Positions 1-11,050 of a DNA stretch of 64,000 nucleotides are shown in pieces; positions within the stretch are counted from its first letter, which is position 1, and the number at the start of each line of letters is the position of its first letter. The notes below the pieces were generated by a model, which ran no database searches, had not been told where the DNA came from, and saw nothing but the letters and a program-made list of their open reading frames with translations. The DNA is from Thermoleophilia bacterium (lineage in GTDB: Bacteria > Actinomycetota > Thermoleophilia > Gaiellales > JAICJC01): NCBI GenBank assembly GCA_025934255.1, contig JAICYJ010000004.1:25713-89712 (forward strand), written 5' to 3'. Made by a program: the position numbers and the translations under genes.

Positions 1-2
1 CG

Positions 3-614
3 CGCGACGAGTCCCACGCCCTGTTCGGGCAGACGATGGGATTCGTGGCGCTGACCTCGGCGTTTTTCGCCCTGGGCGCCTACCTCGGCCGCGACATGGC
101 CTATCAGTGGGGCTGGCTGTGGTTCATCGTCGCGATCGTCTGCCTGTTCGGGCTGCAGGCAGCGGCGCAGCGGTCGGAGCAGCTCGCCATCGTCCTGCTG
201 CTGACGTTCGGCCTCGTGATGGGGCTCGCGGTTGCGCCCACGATCGCCTACTACGTCAGCACGAACCCGCAGGCGGTGTGGCAGGCGGGCGGCGCCACCG
301 CGCTGTTCATCGCCGGGTTCGGAGCCGCCGGATACGCGACCCGGCGCGACCTCTCCGGCCTCGCCCGGCTCCTGTTCTTCGCGCTGCTGGCGCTGATCAT
401 CTTCGGGATCGTCACGATCTTCGTGCGGATCCCGAACGGCCAGCTGATCTACGCGGTGCTGGGACTGATCATCTTCGCCGGCTTCACGATGGTCGACTTC
501 CAGCGCCTGCGCCGCTCCCAGGACATCCGGGTCGCGCCGCTGCTGGCGGCCTCGATCTTCCTCGACGTCCTGAACGTCTTCCTGTTCTTCCTCAGCATCT
601 TCGGGCGCCGCTAG
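3..614 (+). CDS. Bax inhibitor-1 (BI-1)/YccA-like membrane protein, 5' end outside window
   Basis: Multi-TM ORF; frame stays open to the window edge (RDESHALFGQTMGFVAL); C-terminal DFQRLRR...ASIFLDVLNVFLFFLSIFG typical of BI-1 family. Confidence 0.8.
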   Translation, partial: RDESHALFGQTMGFVALTSAFFALGAYLGRDMAYQWGWLWFIVAIVCLFGLQAAAQRSEQLAIVLLLTFGLVMGLAVAPTIAYYVSTNPQAVWQAGGATALFIAGFGAAGYATRRDLSGLARLLFFALLALIIFGIVTIFVRIPNGQLIYAVLGLIIFAGFTMVDFQRLRRSQDIRVAPLLAASIFLDVLNVFLFFLSIFGRR

Positions 615-741
615 CCCGAGCCGTCTTCGAGAGCACCCAGTAGCGCCTCAAGACTGACAGCCGTATCATCGTCCCAGGGATCGCTCTCACCCGCGACCCG
701 TCGCGGGGCGGAGTGTCCGGTTGTCGGGGAAGGGTACAGAG

Positions 742-1704
742 ATGAAACGGCTGTTCACCGTCGTCACCGCCATCATCGTCGCAGCGGCGGTTACGGTCAC
801 CGTCCGGCCCGCTACAGCGGCGTTTCACGGCGCGAACGGCTTGCTCGCATTCGACGACGCATACACGCACAACATCTACACCGTCCAGATCAACGGCACC
901 CACCTGAGAAAGCTGACCTCCGACGGGAGGAGCGTGTCGCCGCGGTGGTCGCCAGACGGAACCAAGATCGCATTCAGCCGCTCCGGGCAGCTCTGGGTGA
1001 TGAACGCCAACGGTACGAACCCGCATCGTGTCGGCACGGTCACGAGGGCCTACCAACCGGCCTGGTCTGCCGACGCAAGGACGCTCGCCTACGTGCACGT
1101 CCCGACGAAGGGACAGGGGGGCGACATCTGGACGGTCCGGGTCGCCGGCGGCGGCGTCAGGCAGCTCACCGATGACGGCCGAACGACCTGCGGTGACTCG
1201 CATCCCGTGTACTCACCTCTTGGCGGCCTGATCGCCTACGACCAGCAGCCGGGTACGAAGAATCCGGACGGCGGTTGCACGCTCGATGGTGGCGACATCC
1301 GCGTGATCACGCGACGGCTCGCAACCGGCGTCACGCATGTCATCCCAGAAGCGGCAGATCCCGACTTCCTGGCAGACGGGAAAGGCCTCGTCCTCACGAG
1401 CAGCGTCGACGAGTTCGACCAGCCGAACGCACCGAACCTCTATGCGTCGAGCCTTACCGGTGGGATCACCCAGCGCCGGGCGCTTACCCGGTTCGTCTGC
1501 GCCGAGGGAGAAGCATGCTTCGGCGAAGGAGCGGCGGCTCCGAGCAGCACCTTCGCAAACACCGATGCGGTCTGGACATTCTCACGGCTCGGCGGCTCCG
1601 TATGCGTGCAGACGTCGGTTGCCATGACTCCCGGATATTGCACGATGCCAAAGGCCGGGGTGGTTCCATTGCCGCAGAACATCGACTGGCAACCGAGACC
1701 TTAG
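742..1704 (+). CDS. Secreted TolB-like/PD40 beta-propeller protein
   Basis: Signal peptide after ATG at 742; repeats such as SPRWSPDGTKIAFSR and QPAWSADARTLAYVH. Confidence 0.75.
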   Translation: MKRLFTVVTAIIVAAAVTVTVRPATAAFHGANGLLAFDDAYTHNIYTVQINGTHLRKLTSDGRSVSPRWSPDGTKIAFSRSGQLWVMNANGTNPHRVGTVTRAYQPAWSADARTLAYVHVPTKGQGGDIWTVRVAGGGVRQLTDDGRTTCGDSHPVYSPLGGLIAYDQQPGTKNPDGGCTLDGGDIRVITRRLATGVTHVIPEAADPDFLADGKGLVLTSSVDEFDQPNAPNLYASSLTGGITQRRALTRFVCAEGEACFGEGAAAPSSTFANTDAVWTFSRLGGSVCVQTSVAMTPGYCTMPKAGVVPLPQNIDWQPRP

Positions 1705-1780
1705 AACACAGCACCTAGCTCAATCCTCAGCCGTCGGCAGCGGGAGGTCGGACACGCGCAGCACGACCCCCCGCGTCGCT

Positions 1781-2323
1781 CTAACGACGAACGCGATAGG
1801 CGACGAGCAGATAGCCGCTCGGCGAGATCTCGCTTCGGATCGTTTCCAGCTGAATCGACGGCAGGCCTTCGAGCAGCCGTCGTCCGCCGCCGGCGATCCT
1901 CGGCGCGATCACGAGCCTGAGCTCGTCGACCACGCCGGCGGCGAGCAGCGCCTGGGCGACCGAGATGCTCGCGTGAACGCCGACATCGGCTCCGGGCTGC
2001 TGCTTGAGATCCCGAACGAACTCGACCAGCCCGCCGTCGAGTACCGTCGCGTTGGCCCAATCGCGGTCAAGGGGCGTCGATGTCGCGACATGCTTCGTGA
2101 CCCCGTTGATGAACGTCGCGAATGGCTCGATCTCGCTGCTCGGCCAGAACTGCGCCCACGCGGTGTAGCTGCGGCGGCCGAGAATGACCGCGTCCTGGGT
2201 CGCGATCACCGCCGCCAGGTTGGCGTCCATCACGTCGTCCCACTCGGCGATGAACGCATCCGGGTCCTCGGCAACCCCATCGAGGGACAACAACTCGTAT
2301 ACGACGACCTTTCGCACGCCCAT
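1781..2323 (-). CDS. Dihydrofolate reductase family protein (RibD C-terminal-like)
   Basis: MRKVVVYELLSLDGVAEDP...DAVILGRRSYTAWAQFWP...AGVVDELRLVIAPRIAGGGRRL. Confidence 0.85.
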   Translation of the reverse strand: MGVRKVVVYELLSLDGVAEDPDAFIAEWDDVMDANLAAVIATQDAVILGRRSYTAWAQFWPSSEIEPFATFINGVTKHVATSTPLDRDWANATVLDGGLVEFVRDLKQQPGADVGVHASISVAQALLAAGVVDELRLVIAPRIAGGGRRLLEGLPSIQLETIRSEISPSGYLLVAYRVRR

Positions 2324-2414
2324 ACCTCCGGTTTTCCTCTCGATGCTACTGGTTGACTCCCTACCTACTGATATGAGGTATTATCCTATGATCAATAGGA
2401 AGGAAGGAAGACGG

Positions 2415-3125
2415 ATGAGGTCCACAGTACTCACGGAGAACCTGACGCAGCTGACCCGTTGGCGTTTCGTCAATGCGTTCCTGGTTCGCGAGGAAGACGG
2501 CTTTACGTTGGTCGATACGACGCTCAGCGGGGGTGCGGGGGCGCTGATCGCTGCCGCGGAGGAAGCGGGCTTGGTGATCCGGCGGATCGCGTTGACGCAC
2601 GGCCACGGCGATCACGTCGGCTCGCTCGACGCGCTGAAGCGCCAGCTCGGCGGATCGGTTGAGGTGTTGATGCCCGAGGTGGATGCCCGCATTCTCGCCG
2701 GCGAGAAGATCGTCGACGGCAAGCTGCCGGGCAGTTGGCCAAAGGTCGAAACGGCGCCGGACGTGCGGCTTTCGGCCGGCGACTGGGTCGGCAGCCTCGA
2801 GGTCGTGGCCAGCCCGTGTCACAGTCCCGGCCACGTCGCGTTCCTCGACACGCGCGACCGCACGCTGATCGCAGGCGACGTCTTCACCGCCTATGGTCAC
2901 CTCGCGGTCACGAGCCATTTCTATCTGCGCTTTCCATTTGCGGCGATGGCGACCTGGGACCGGGCAGCGGACGTCGACTCGGCACGGGCGCTGCGCGCGC
3001 TCGACCCGGCGCTGCTCGTGGTCGGGCACGGGCCTTCGCATCGCGATCCGGGTGCGGCGATGGACCGGGCGATCGCGCGCGCCCGCAAGGCTCTGCCGGC
3101 CGCGGACGCGGCGGTCCAGGGCTGA
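2415..3125 (+). CDS. MBL-fold metallo-hydrolase
   Basis: THGHGDHVGSLDAL (HxHxDH), GHVAFLDTRDRTLIAGDVF, VVGHGPSH; start chosen inside a longer ORF. Confidence 0.85.
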   Translation: MRSTVLTENLTQLTRWRFVNAFLVREEDGFTLVDTTLSGGAGALIAAAEEAGLVIRRIALTHGHGDHVGSLDALKRQLGGSVEVLMPEVDARILAGEKIVDGKLPGSWPKVETAPDVRLSAGDWVGSLEVVASPCHSPGHVAFLDTRDRTLIAGDVFTAYGHLAVTSHFYLRFPFAAMATWDRAADVDSARALRALDPALLVVGHGPSHRDPGAAMDRAIARARKALPAADAAVQG

Positions 3126-3703
3126 TGGCTCGCGCCGGCCTCGACAGCGAGGCGGTTGTCGGCGCCGCCGAGCAGTTGGCGGACGCCAACGGTCTCGACG
3201 CGGTCACGCTGGCGATGCTTGCCCGACAACTCGGAGTACGTCCGCCCTCGCTCTACGTTCACATCGAGGGGCTCGCGGACCTGCGGCGGCGGCTCGCGGC
3301 TCGCGGTGCCCGCCAGCTCGCCGCGGCGATGCGGACGGCGGCCACGGGCCGCGCCCGCGGCGACGCGCTCACGGCCGTGGCCGACGCCTACCGCAGCTAC
3401 GCCCGCGAGCATCCGGGCAGCTACGCGGCGCTCCAGCGTGCACCCGACCCGGACGATGCGGAGACCACCGCCGCTGGCGCCGAGGCTGTCGAGGTCGTGC
3501 TTGCCGTGCTACGCGGCTACGGTCTCGAGTCGGACGACGCGATTCACGCCACCCGCATCATCCGCGCCGCGCTCCACGGATTCGTCTCGCTCGAAGCCGG
3601 CGGCGGCTTCGGTCTCCCGCTTGACGTCGACGACACCTTCGCCCGGCTCACGTATCTGCTCGACCAAGGACTGGGAGCCGCAGGGCCCAGCGGAGCGGCG
3701 TAG
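3125..3703 (+). CDS. TetR family transcriptional regulator (WHG-type C-terminal domain likely)
   Basis: ATG overlaps the MBL stop (TGATG); N-terminal HTH DAVTLAMLARQLGVRPPSLYVHIEGLADLRRRLA. Confidence 0.85.
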   Translation: MARAGLDSEAVVGAAEQLADANGLDAVTLAMLARQLGVRPPSLYVHIEGLADLRRRLAARGARQLAAAMRTAATGRARGDALTAVADAYRSYAREHPGSYAALQRAPDPDDAETTAAGAEAVEVVLAVLRGYGLESDDAIHATRIIRAALHGFVSLEAGGGFGLPLDVDDTFARLTYLLDQGLGAAGPSGAA

Positions 3704-3935
3704 GGCCTGCGGCGCCTATCTGCCCGCGAACGCCGCGGGCTCCAGATCCTTGCACGCGGTGGATTCGAGCAGTGCCGACCAGCGGTCGTTCACCCGAGAT
3801 CACATCGACCTGTCCCGGGTGGCGGAAGAAGCCGCCGAGACGCTGCTCGCGTTCGCGGAGCAACGTGACGTGACCATCGAGACCTCAGGCGGCGTGCTCC
3901 CACCGGATCCCGGCTGGGGAGAGTCGCCGCAGGGG

Positions 3936-4472
3936 CTATCGCCGGAACAGCAGGAGCGTCAGCTTTGCGTCGCTGTGCGGGCCGGGCGTTGCCGTGAGTT
4001 GGCCGCCCCGGACGTTGATGTACCTGCTGGTGCCGCCGACGACTGTCAGTCGTGTCAGGTTCGTCCAGCGCTGGATGCCCAGGGCGCTGAGCTGGCCTCC
4101 GGGCAAGCGTAACGTGGCAGTGAGTTGAATGATCTGGGGTGCAACGCTGGTTAGCACCTCGTGCACCTCAAGCCTGCCGATCTTCTTCCCGCCCGCGTTT
4201 CGTAGCCGGCCAGCGACTGCCAGCTCATCACCTTGGCTGGTACCGGAAGGAGCATTATCGACGGATGTTGCGGCGAAGTCCGACGCATACACCGTAAGCC
4301 GCTGCGTGCCGGCGATCCTCGGTGTCGATGCCGACCTCAGCGTTCCAGGCAGCAGCGCCCAATGCACCGCGGGGGTGCCACGGTTGGCTCCGCGAGCTGC
4401 GGTCCCCACCATCGCCGCCACCGCCACAGCCACCACCACAACGATCACCGAGCACACCCTGATATTCATCCG
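3936..4472 (-). CDS. Secreted protein with allene-oxide-cyclase/dirigent-like barrel
   Basis: Signal peptide MNIRVCSVIVVVVAVAVAAMVG; C-terminal VVGGTSRYINVRGGQLTATPGPHSDAKLTLLL. Confidence 0.5.
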   Translation of the reverse strand, partial: RMNIRVCSVIVVVVAVAVAAMVGTAARGANRGTPAVHWALLPGTLRSASTPRIAGTQRLTVYASDFAATSVDNAPSGTSQGDELAVAGRLRNAGGKKIGRLEVHEVLTSVAPQIIQLTATLRLPGGQLSALGIQRWTNLTRLTVVGGTSRYINVRGGQLTATPGPHSDAKLTLLLFRR

Positions 4473-4697
4473 ACGCTCCCGGAGGTCGATTCCCATCGAA
4501 ACTAGTTCGGCGTGTTACAGCTCACTCCTCTGACACCGCGCTCGTCTCGCCGCGAACCGGTTGCGCCAACATTGCCCGTGTGCAAATTGGCGATATGTGT
4601 GTGATTTCCGAGAGTACGTCCCACTTGCCCGAACGAACGGTAGTCCGCTCACCTCGGGGTCGTGGAGAAGCTGCGACAGGTGCTGAGCTTTTTTGGC

Positions 4698-5594
4698 TCA
4701 GCCGGACAGGGTGGCGTGCCAGGTGTCACAGGAGCTGGCGTTACCAGTTTGGTAGCCGGTGGTAAACCATTGTTTTCGCTCGGCTGATGAACCGTGTGTC
4801 CACGTCTCCGGGTTTACTTGGCCCTGAAACTCTCTCTGGATCCGGTCGTCCCCGACGGCTGCGGCGGCGTCGAGTGCGTCGTTGATATCAGCCTGCGAGA
4901 GGCGAGTGATGAATCCAGTCTGCGCCGCGTGGTTCGCCCACACGCCGGCGTAGCAGTCGGCCTGCAACTCTGAGCGAACTGACGCGCTGGTGGCGCCCTG
5001 CTGGTCGGAACCAATTCGGTCGAGGATGCCTCGGAGGTCCTGGACGTGGTGGCCGTACTCGTGGGCGAGTACGTATGCCTGTGCGAATGGGCCGCCTTGC
5101 GCCCCGAACTTGGTACGAAGCTCATCGAAGAATCCAAGGTCGATGTAGACGTACTTGTCGGCCGGACAGTAGAACGGGCCGACCGCTTCGGTGGCCGTGC
5201 CGCACCCGGTTTGGACTTGGCCCGTAAAGAAGGTGGTCTGGGCGGGTTGGTAGCGGCCGTCGGGGAATTGGTGCTGCCAGTAGCTCTGAATACTGTTGAC
5301 AAAGCCCACGATCCGGCAATCGGCGCTGCGATTTGCATCCGCGCCGGTCTTGCAGTCGTGCGAAAGCTGGCTTGAGTCGCCGACTGTCTGATCATCCAGC
5401 GGCCCGTACGGATTCGCGGCTGATCCAGACAGCGGGTTTACGCCCAGCAACAACGAGATCACGAGCACGATCAAGCCTAAGCCCCCGCCGCCCACCGCCA
5501 CACCGCCCCCCGGAAAGCCGCCGACGCCGCCACCCGAACCGCGCACGTCGCGGATTTGGGAGGGGTCTAGCCTTGCTGTGCGACGAAACCTCAT
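4698..5594 (-). CDS. Neutral zinc metallopeptidase (YpfJ/KPN_02809 family)
   Basis: [20 protein letters not shown]-terminus, [18 protein letters not shown] (HExxH), C-terminal [20 protein letters not shown]. Confidence 0.9.
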   Translation of the reverse strand: MRFRRTARLDPSQIRDVRGSGGGVGGFPGGGVAVGGGGLGLIVLVISLLLGVNPLSGSAANPYGPLDDQTVGDSSQLSHDCKTGADANRSADCRIVGFVNSIQSYWQHQFPDGRYQPAQTTFFTGQVQTGCGTATEAVGPFYCPADKYVYIDLGFFDELRTKFGAQGGPFAQAYVLAHEYGHHVQDLRGILDRIGSDQQGATSASVRSELQADCYAGVWANHAAQTGFITRLSQADINDALDAAAAVGDDRIQREFQGQVNPETWTHGSSAERKQWFTTGYQTGNASSCDTWHATLSG

Positions 5595-6131
5595 CGGTTC
5601 AATCCTTGTAGGAGAGCGGTGATCGGTGCGGCCCGGCCCGGCGACACCGAGCCCACCCACCGGCGCCCCGGTCGGCCTGGACCGTTCCCGATCGGGGCAC
5701 CGCACAAACCACTCGCCCCCTTTCTGGTCGCAGGATGCGCTTCTCTGAGTGGGACACCAGCCGCCATCACCCCCGGGCCGCCGGCGGGTCAGAAGCGCGC
5801 GACCGGGCGGCAAGAGGAAGAGGCGCTGACATCTGCCTAACAGACGCCTACGACCATCGCATTAGCTGCTAGTAGGTGGCCAACCGACATCGCTACGGGC
5901 GGCAGTCGGAAACAGCGAATGCTGCCCACGTCGCTCAAAGGCCCGCAGGCGGGGAACTCGCCCGCGTCCAGCCAGGTCGCGACGCAGTTTCCCGTCAAGT
6001 GGATCACAGACCGGCCGAGCGCCTCTGGACGGGTAGCATTGCGAACGGACGTCGTTGTTCGAGAAGACGGCAGTTGGATGCGGGTACTGTCCACAAATGC
6101 AGTGCTATCCTCTGCCGCCACGGCCGCCGAC

Positions 6132-6626
6132 CTACCCCGGGGGCGGGCTAACGGCGTACGAGGAAAGATACTTTCCGGTCGTAGCGTCGACCAGCGCGTT
6201 GATCTCATCGCCGGCGCATTTCGGCAACTCGTCGGCTGCCTGTCCGCCCGGACCATAGATGGGAACGCAGACCCCCGAGTACGTGACTCGCCAGACCAAA
6301 GTCGGCTTTGGGAGGCCAAACTGGTCGCTCGAGAACAACCCGATCGATGCCTCTCCGCTCTTGGCGTCACTTGGCGTATGAAGACTCTCCACAGCCTGCT
6401 CGAACGAAACGGTGGGTACCGTGCCATGGTCCGGCGGTTGGAACGTTACTCCCATGTCGGGAATCGATTCGGAACCCTTCAAGTCGACTTCCGTAATGGT
6501 TATGCCATTCACCACCACGGCCGCGGAACCGTTGTCACTGGACGCCCCGGTGGTTACCAGGACTCCCAGCAGGCACACGGCCGCCACGCCCACGGCTGCA
6601 ATCCCTGTAGTTACCCACCGACGCAT
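6132..6626 (-). CDS. Hypothetical secreted/membrane-anchored protein
   Basis: N-terminal hydrophobic segment, sustained ORF; no family recognised. Confidence 0.45.
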   Translation of the reverse strand: MRRWVTTGIAAVGVAAVCLLGVLVTTGASSDNGSAAVVVNGITITEVDLKGSESIPDMGVTFQPPDHGTVPTVSFEQAVESLHTPSDAKSGEASIGLFSSDQFGLPKPTLVWRVTYSGVCVPIYGPGGQAADELPKCAGDEINALVDATTGKYLSSYAVSPPPG

Positions 6627-6795
6627 CAGCGTACCTCCTTAACTACGGGCAACCTGACCTATTTAGTGGATCGGTCCAAACATCGAAGTCTCGGTTCGGA
6701 TGTCCGCTATCGCGCTGATGGTGGTAGTAGCATGAGCTGTCCGTGAAGGAGTCGAAGTCGTAGGAGCTCCAATCGCTCTGACCATCAATCGATTC

Positions 6796-7179
6796 TTGCG
6801 TGAATCTGAAAGTCTCTACGCCCAAATCGGTTGGACGCATTACCCAGATAATCCGGACAATGATCAATACAATCTGATGTTTTTCTGGCAATGGACCCGT
6901 GATGCGCTTCGTTATCCGGTATATAGCCACTGGTGGGGCAATCCTAGCATCGGCAGCGTGCACAACTATAAGGTTTCCCGATACGCGAGCGATGGCAACA
7001 TCCACCTGCTACTCGATGACGGCAACGCTCAATGCGCGAGCGACGGAACGTGTGGGGTGACGGGATTCGATCCATTTGTGCGCTGGCCGGACGTTCGCGC
7101 CGAGTTTCACGCGGAGACCCACTATTACGAGTCAGACATGGCCGGCGATGCCAACAACCATGGCGTGGGCAATGCTTGA
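6796..7179 (+). CDS. Hypothetical protein, possibly a 3' fragment
   Basis: TTG-start ORF in a locally AT-richer segment; aromatic-rich, protein-like composition. Confidence 0.35.
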   Translation: MRESESLYAQIGWTHYPDNPDNDQYNLMFFWQWTRDALRYPVYSHWWGNPSIGSVHNYKVSRYASDGNIHLLLDDGNAQCASDGTCGVTGFDPFVRWPDVRAEFHAETHYYESDMAGDANNHGVGNA

Positions 7180-8190
7180 GTCAGGTTCGTTGTCTGAGCA
7201 CACAGCCCGGGGTCTCTCGTTAATACGTCGGATCGAGCTCTGTAAAGCCGGGTCGTGGTGTTGATCGTCGCTCCATCGTGCAAATTTTGTCTCGGGCCGC
7301 AAGGAGAGACGGCCGCGTCCGATGTAGCCAAGTGAGCGGCAATATAGATTCCTGCCCCCACAAGAATCGTCGTAATCATGAGCGCTACCACAATGCGCCG
7401 AAACATGGCCTCTCCGCAGTTCGACCGGAATTGGAGAAGCCTCGCCAGGTTAGCACAGAATCAACCGTTTGGGCACGGGGGTGGTGGGTGCCTATCGACA
7501 GCGGACAGACGGGCTTTGAGCGGACAGTGCGATAGGAATCGCCTCGCGACCTGCGGCCCACTGTCGAACATGAACGGCCGGAACGACGGCCGAGGGACAG
7601 CCTGGTCGGCAGATCAGTGTGAACAAGCGCATCGTCGGCAACCAGCTTCACGCGAACTGACCGGCCTTGGCCCTTGGTCTCGGCGGTTCGAAACCCGATC
7701 GATACACAGAAGTTCGGCCCGACCCATCGCTAGGCTCCGCCGACTGCTCGGAGCGTCGTGAAAGACAACCGCATCCGTGTAGCCTGCGCTTCTGAGGCCG
7801 CGTGCACGCCGAACCCGGCGCGCCCCGGTCGACCTATGTAGCGTCGATTTGATATTGCCGCGCGGCGGCCGACAGCTCGTTCTTGGATGTCGGCGCCGGA
7901 TGGGCCCGAGTCGGCCGCAACAACCCGGCTTCAGGTCCTATCCGATGAACGCCATCGTCCCATCGTTCTTAGCTCCAGGTACGTGTCACTTGTGTCGATG
8001 CATCACCGGCACTTCGCGTTTTCTCCGCAGTGATTAGGCCTTGGTGACCGGCAGCGTCGTAGAGCAGAGCGCTGCTGCCTGGATATTCCCGCAGCCCCGC
8101 CGTCGTCAACTCATACGCGCGGTCGAGGTCATGCCGACGGGCCGGCCGCGCCCTTGAGGCGGAACTGGCGCAGCCCGGGTTCCGGAGTGC

Positions 8191-9873
8191 TCAGCGGCCG
8201 TGGCAGCGCTTGAACTTCTCGCCCGAGCCGCATGGGCAGCGATCGTTCCGTTTGGGGTCACGGCGAAAGTCGTCGAACACGGCTAGTGGCTCGCCATTTT
8301 CGTCGATGATCCGAGCGCGCTTCACCGAGGGTGCGAGCGCCGAAGCGAGCGTCCGCACAAGCCGGTAGAGCTGCCAACGGTCTGCGCACTCGACCACGGT
8401 CACGGTCGCCTCCCCAGGCGCGATCGTCAGCTTGGTGACCTGTCCATCGGTGTGGTCAGTGGCGATCCGCTGAGCGAGGTACATCAGCGACGCGTCCGTG
8501 TGGTTGGGCTCATCGTCGATCGTGATCCTCTGCGAGTAGAAGACGGAGTTGGTTGCCAGGTCGACGCCGGCGAGCGCGGCGCGAAGCAGCAGGAAGCGCT
8601 GTTCCATGTCGCCTGGCGTAACGATCACATCGCCGGTGTCCGTTCCGATCACGAGCTCTCCGGCGGCATTGACGGCGGCTTCCTCGTGTGCCTCTGCGTT
8701 GCGAAGCGCCGGCTCGATGCCGAGCCGAAGGCAGGCGGCGAGCTGGCTACCTGATGCGTTCAACGCTTCGTCGAGCGCGTTCAACATTGGCGGGCGCTTC
8801 TTCTCGCCCAGCTCCTCGCCGAAGGCGATCGTTTCCAGCCGCAGGATCAGCTGCGCGAACCGGCGAAGCACACCCTCCGCCAAGCCGCGGTAGGCGGAGA
8901 GCATCGCCAGCAGGTCATTGTCACGATAAAACGACCCGACATCTGCTTCGATGCGGAGGCCAGTGGACTGGACCTTGGCCGCCTGGGTTGCGAAGAACTG
9001 CCCCAGCTCCCGCTCGGTGAGCGCACGGTCGCGTTCCAGGGCCTCGTCGATCAGACGCCGCGTAAGCATCGCTGATCGGCGAATCAACAGCGGGTTGGCA
9101 TGCGACGAGAGGTAGAGCGATTGGTTGTAGTAGTCGCGCTCGTAGCCGGCGATCACCCGGTCAGGCGGAAGAATCAACCCGAGCTGCCTCGCCCCTAAGG
9201 AGAGCAGCTGCCCGGGCGTCGACGGCGCCGAGCTGCCAGCCACATCAAAGCCCATCGCAAATGAAACTGCCTCGTTGAAGCCGGGCGCTTCCAGGTGCCT
9301 GCTGGGAAAATTGGCCAGCGAATCGGCCCACTCGCGCGCCTCCGCCTCCGCCTGGGCGCCTTCCTCGCGGTCAGCATCCCCGTCGGCATCGGCGATGCCG
9401 ACCGTCTCCTCGTCGTCATCCTCCTCCGTCTCATCGTCACCGTGGACAGCGATGATCACCATCAGCGCCCAGCCCCGTGCCGCAGATAGCGCACAGCTGG
9501 CCACGTCCACCCACGACTCGCCGGTGCCAAGTGCGAAGCGTTCCAGGAATCGCTGCAGATCATCAGCCTCCGTTGCCGCCACGATCAGCTCGTCCCAAAC
9601 CCCGGGCAGCGTTGCTCCCAGACGCTTTCCATCGTTGAAGTCGATCGCAGCCAACGCCTCGGCCGCTGCGAAAAGCCGATCGAACACGGCGGTGATCCAG
9701 CCGGTCTGCAGCTCAAGCCCGACCAATGCATCGTGCACGGGGATCGGCTCGCGCGAAGGGTCGGCTCGCTCCTTGACCAGCTCGCCGATCGCGGCCAGCC
9801 GCTCAGGGCCAAGGATGCAACGCGCGATCTGGGATTGCTTGTCGGTCACGACTGGGCGGACGCACACCGCCAA
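8191..9873 (-). CDS. SEC-C motif-containing protein, 560 aa
   Basis: C-terminal RNDRCPCGSGEKFKRCHGR SEC-C zinc motif. Confidence 0.8.
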   Translation of the reverse strand: MAVCVRPVVTDKQSQIARCILGPERLAAIGELVKERADPSREPIPVHDALVGLELQTGWITAVFDRLFAAAEALAAIDFNDGKRLGATLPGVWDELIVAATEADDLQRFLERFALGTGESWVDVASCALSAARGWALMVIIAVHGDDETEEDDDEETVGIADADGDADREEGAQAEAEAREWADSLANFPSRHLEAPGFNEAVSFAMGFDVAGSSAPSTPGQLLSLGARQLGLILPPDRVIAGYERDYYNQSLYLSSHANPLLIRRSAMLTRRLIDEALERDRALTERELGQFFATQAAKVQSTGLRIEADVGSFYRDNDLLAMLSAYRGLAEGVLRRFAQLILRLETIAFGEELGEKKRPPMLNALDEALNASGSQLAACLRLGIEPALRNAEAHEEAAVNAAGELVIGTDTGDVIVTPGDMEQRFLLLRAALAGVDLATNSVFYSQRITIDDEPNHTDASLMYLAQRIATDHTDGQVTKLTIAPGEATVTVVECADRWQLYRLVRTLASALAPSVKRARIIDENGEPLAVFDDFRRDPKRNDRCPCGSGEKFKRCHGR

Positions 9874-10500
9874 ACCTTAGGCGGCCGGCCCCGCGCTGCC
9901 CCGGGGTTCCCGTCAACCGCACCGGATCCACGCCAGCGCTCAGGCGGTCGATCTTTGAATCGGGAGCTACAGCTCCTTGGCCGCGGCGGCTCCATGCCCG
10001 TTGCGAAGGCGAGACTCAAATCGGCCACCCAGCCTGAAAAGGCCGGCTGGGCTCCGGGTAGATCGGTCTGGTCGCGGGGTGAGTGTCATGGCCGCGTGCC
10101 GCGGGGAGGGCGCGGGAGAGGGCGCAGACCTCCCCTGGATGGCTCTGTTGAGCCAAACCTGACCGGTCTTGAAACCCGGCGCGAATCTGGCCGCTCGGTT
10201 CGCGTACTCGACGGCACGGTGCGTGTAAGCCGCCGCCTTAACCGGAAACGACGCCGCAGGCAACTTGAAGCCACATTCCGCTCAACCAGGCTGTGTAGCG
10301 TCGCTGGTGCCGGCTCCGTCCGGGGTGGGGTTGAGAGTGCGACGCGGCGGCGGGATGACCCGCAATCAAGCTGGCGGCCGTTGAGGCTTGCCTTTGAATC
10401 GACCAGTCTCCCGCCGTCGCGTCGTCTCGACTGGCTGGTGACCTGATAGAAGCTTGCGTGCCTTGCCCGACACAGCCCTGTCCAGGCCGGTCGCCAATCG

Positions 10501-11050
10501 ATGAGGGGAGGCTACGTGACCTGGTGGACGGTGGCAATCGGTGTGGACACGCACAAGCAGTGGCATGTGGCGGTGGCGCTTGACGGGCTTGGTCGTTTGG
10601 TCGACTCGCTGACCGTCGCGGCGACGGGGGCGGGCTATCAGCGGCTGGTGGTGTGGGCGCACACGCTGGGTGAGCCGGCGTTTGGGATCGAGGGATGCGG
10701 GAGCTACGGAGCGGGTCTTGCTCGCTTCCTGGCCGATCGCGGCGAGACGGTGTTTGAGTGCGAGCGGCCCAGGCGCGGTGAGCGGCGTGGTGGCAAGAAT
10801 GATCTGGTCGACGCCACGCTGGCGGCGCGGCGGATCGTCGCCGGCAGGGGCTTGAGGCGTGCCCCGCGGCGGTGGCCAGCGCGAGCAGCTGCGGGTGCTG
10901 CTGCTCGAGCGGCGGGGCGCTGTCAGGGCGCGGACGGCCGCGCTCAATCAGCTGGACGCGGTGATCGTGACGGCGCCGGATGATCTGCGTCGCCGTCTCA
11001 GCGCCGTGCGTCAAGAACCGCCAAGTAGCGTGGTCGTGATGCCCCGGTGA
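10501..11050 (+). pseudogene. IS110-family transposase, frameshifted and 3'-truncated
   Basis: VAIGVDTHKQWHVAVAL...GIEGCGSYGAGLARFLADRGETVFE...RRGGKNDLVDATLAARR, continuing in a second frame from about 10858 (VPRGGGQREQLRVLLLERRGAVRARTAALNQLDAVIV); no C-terminal transposase domain seen. Confidence 0.8.
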
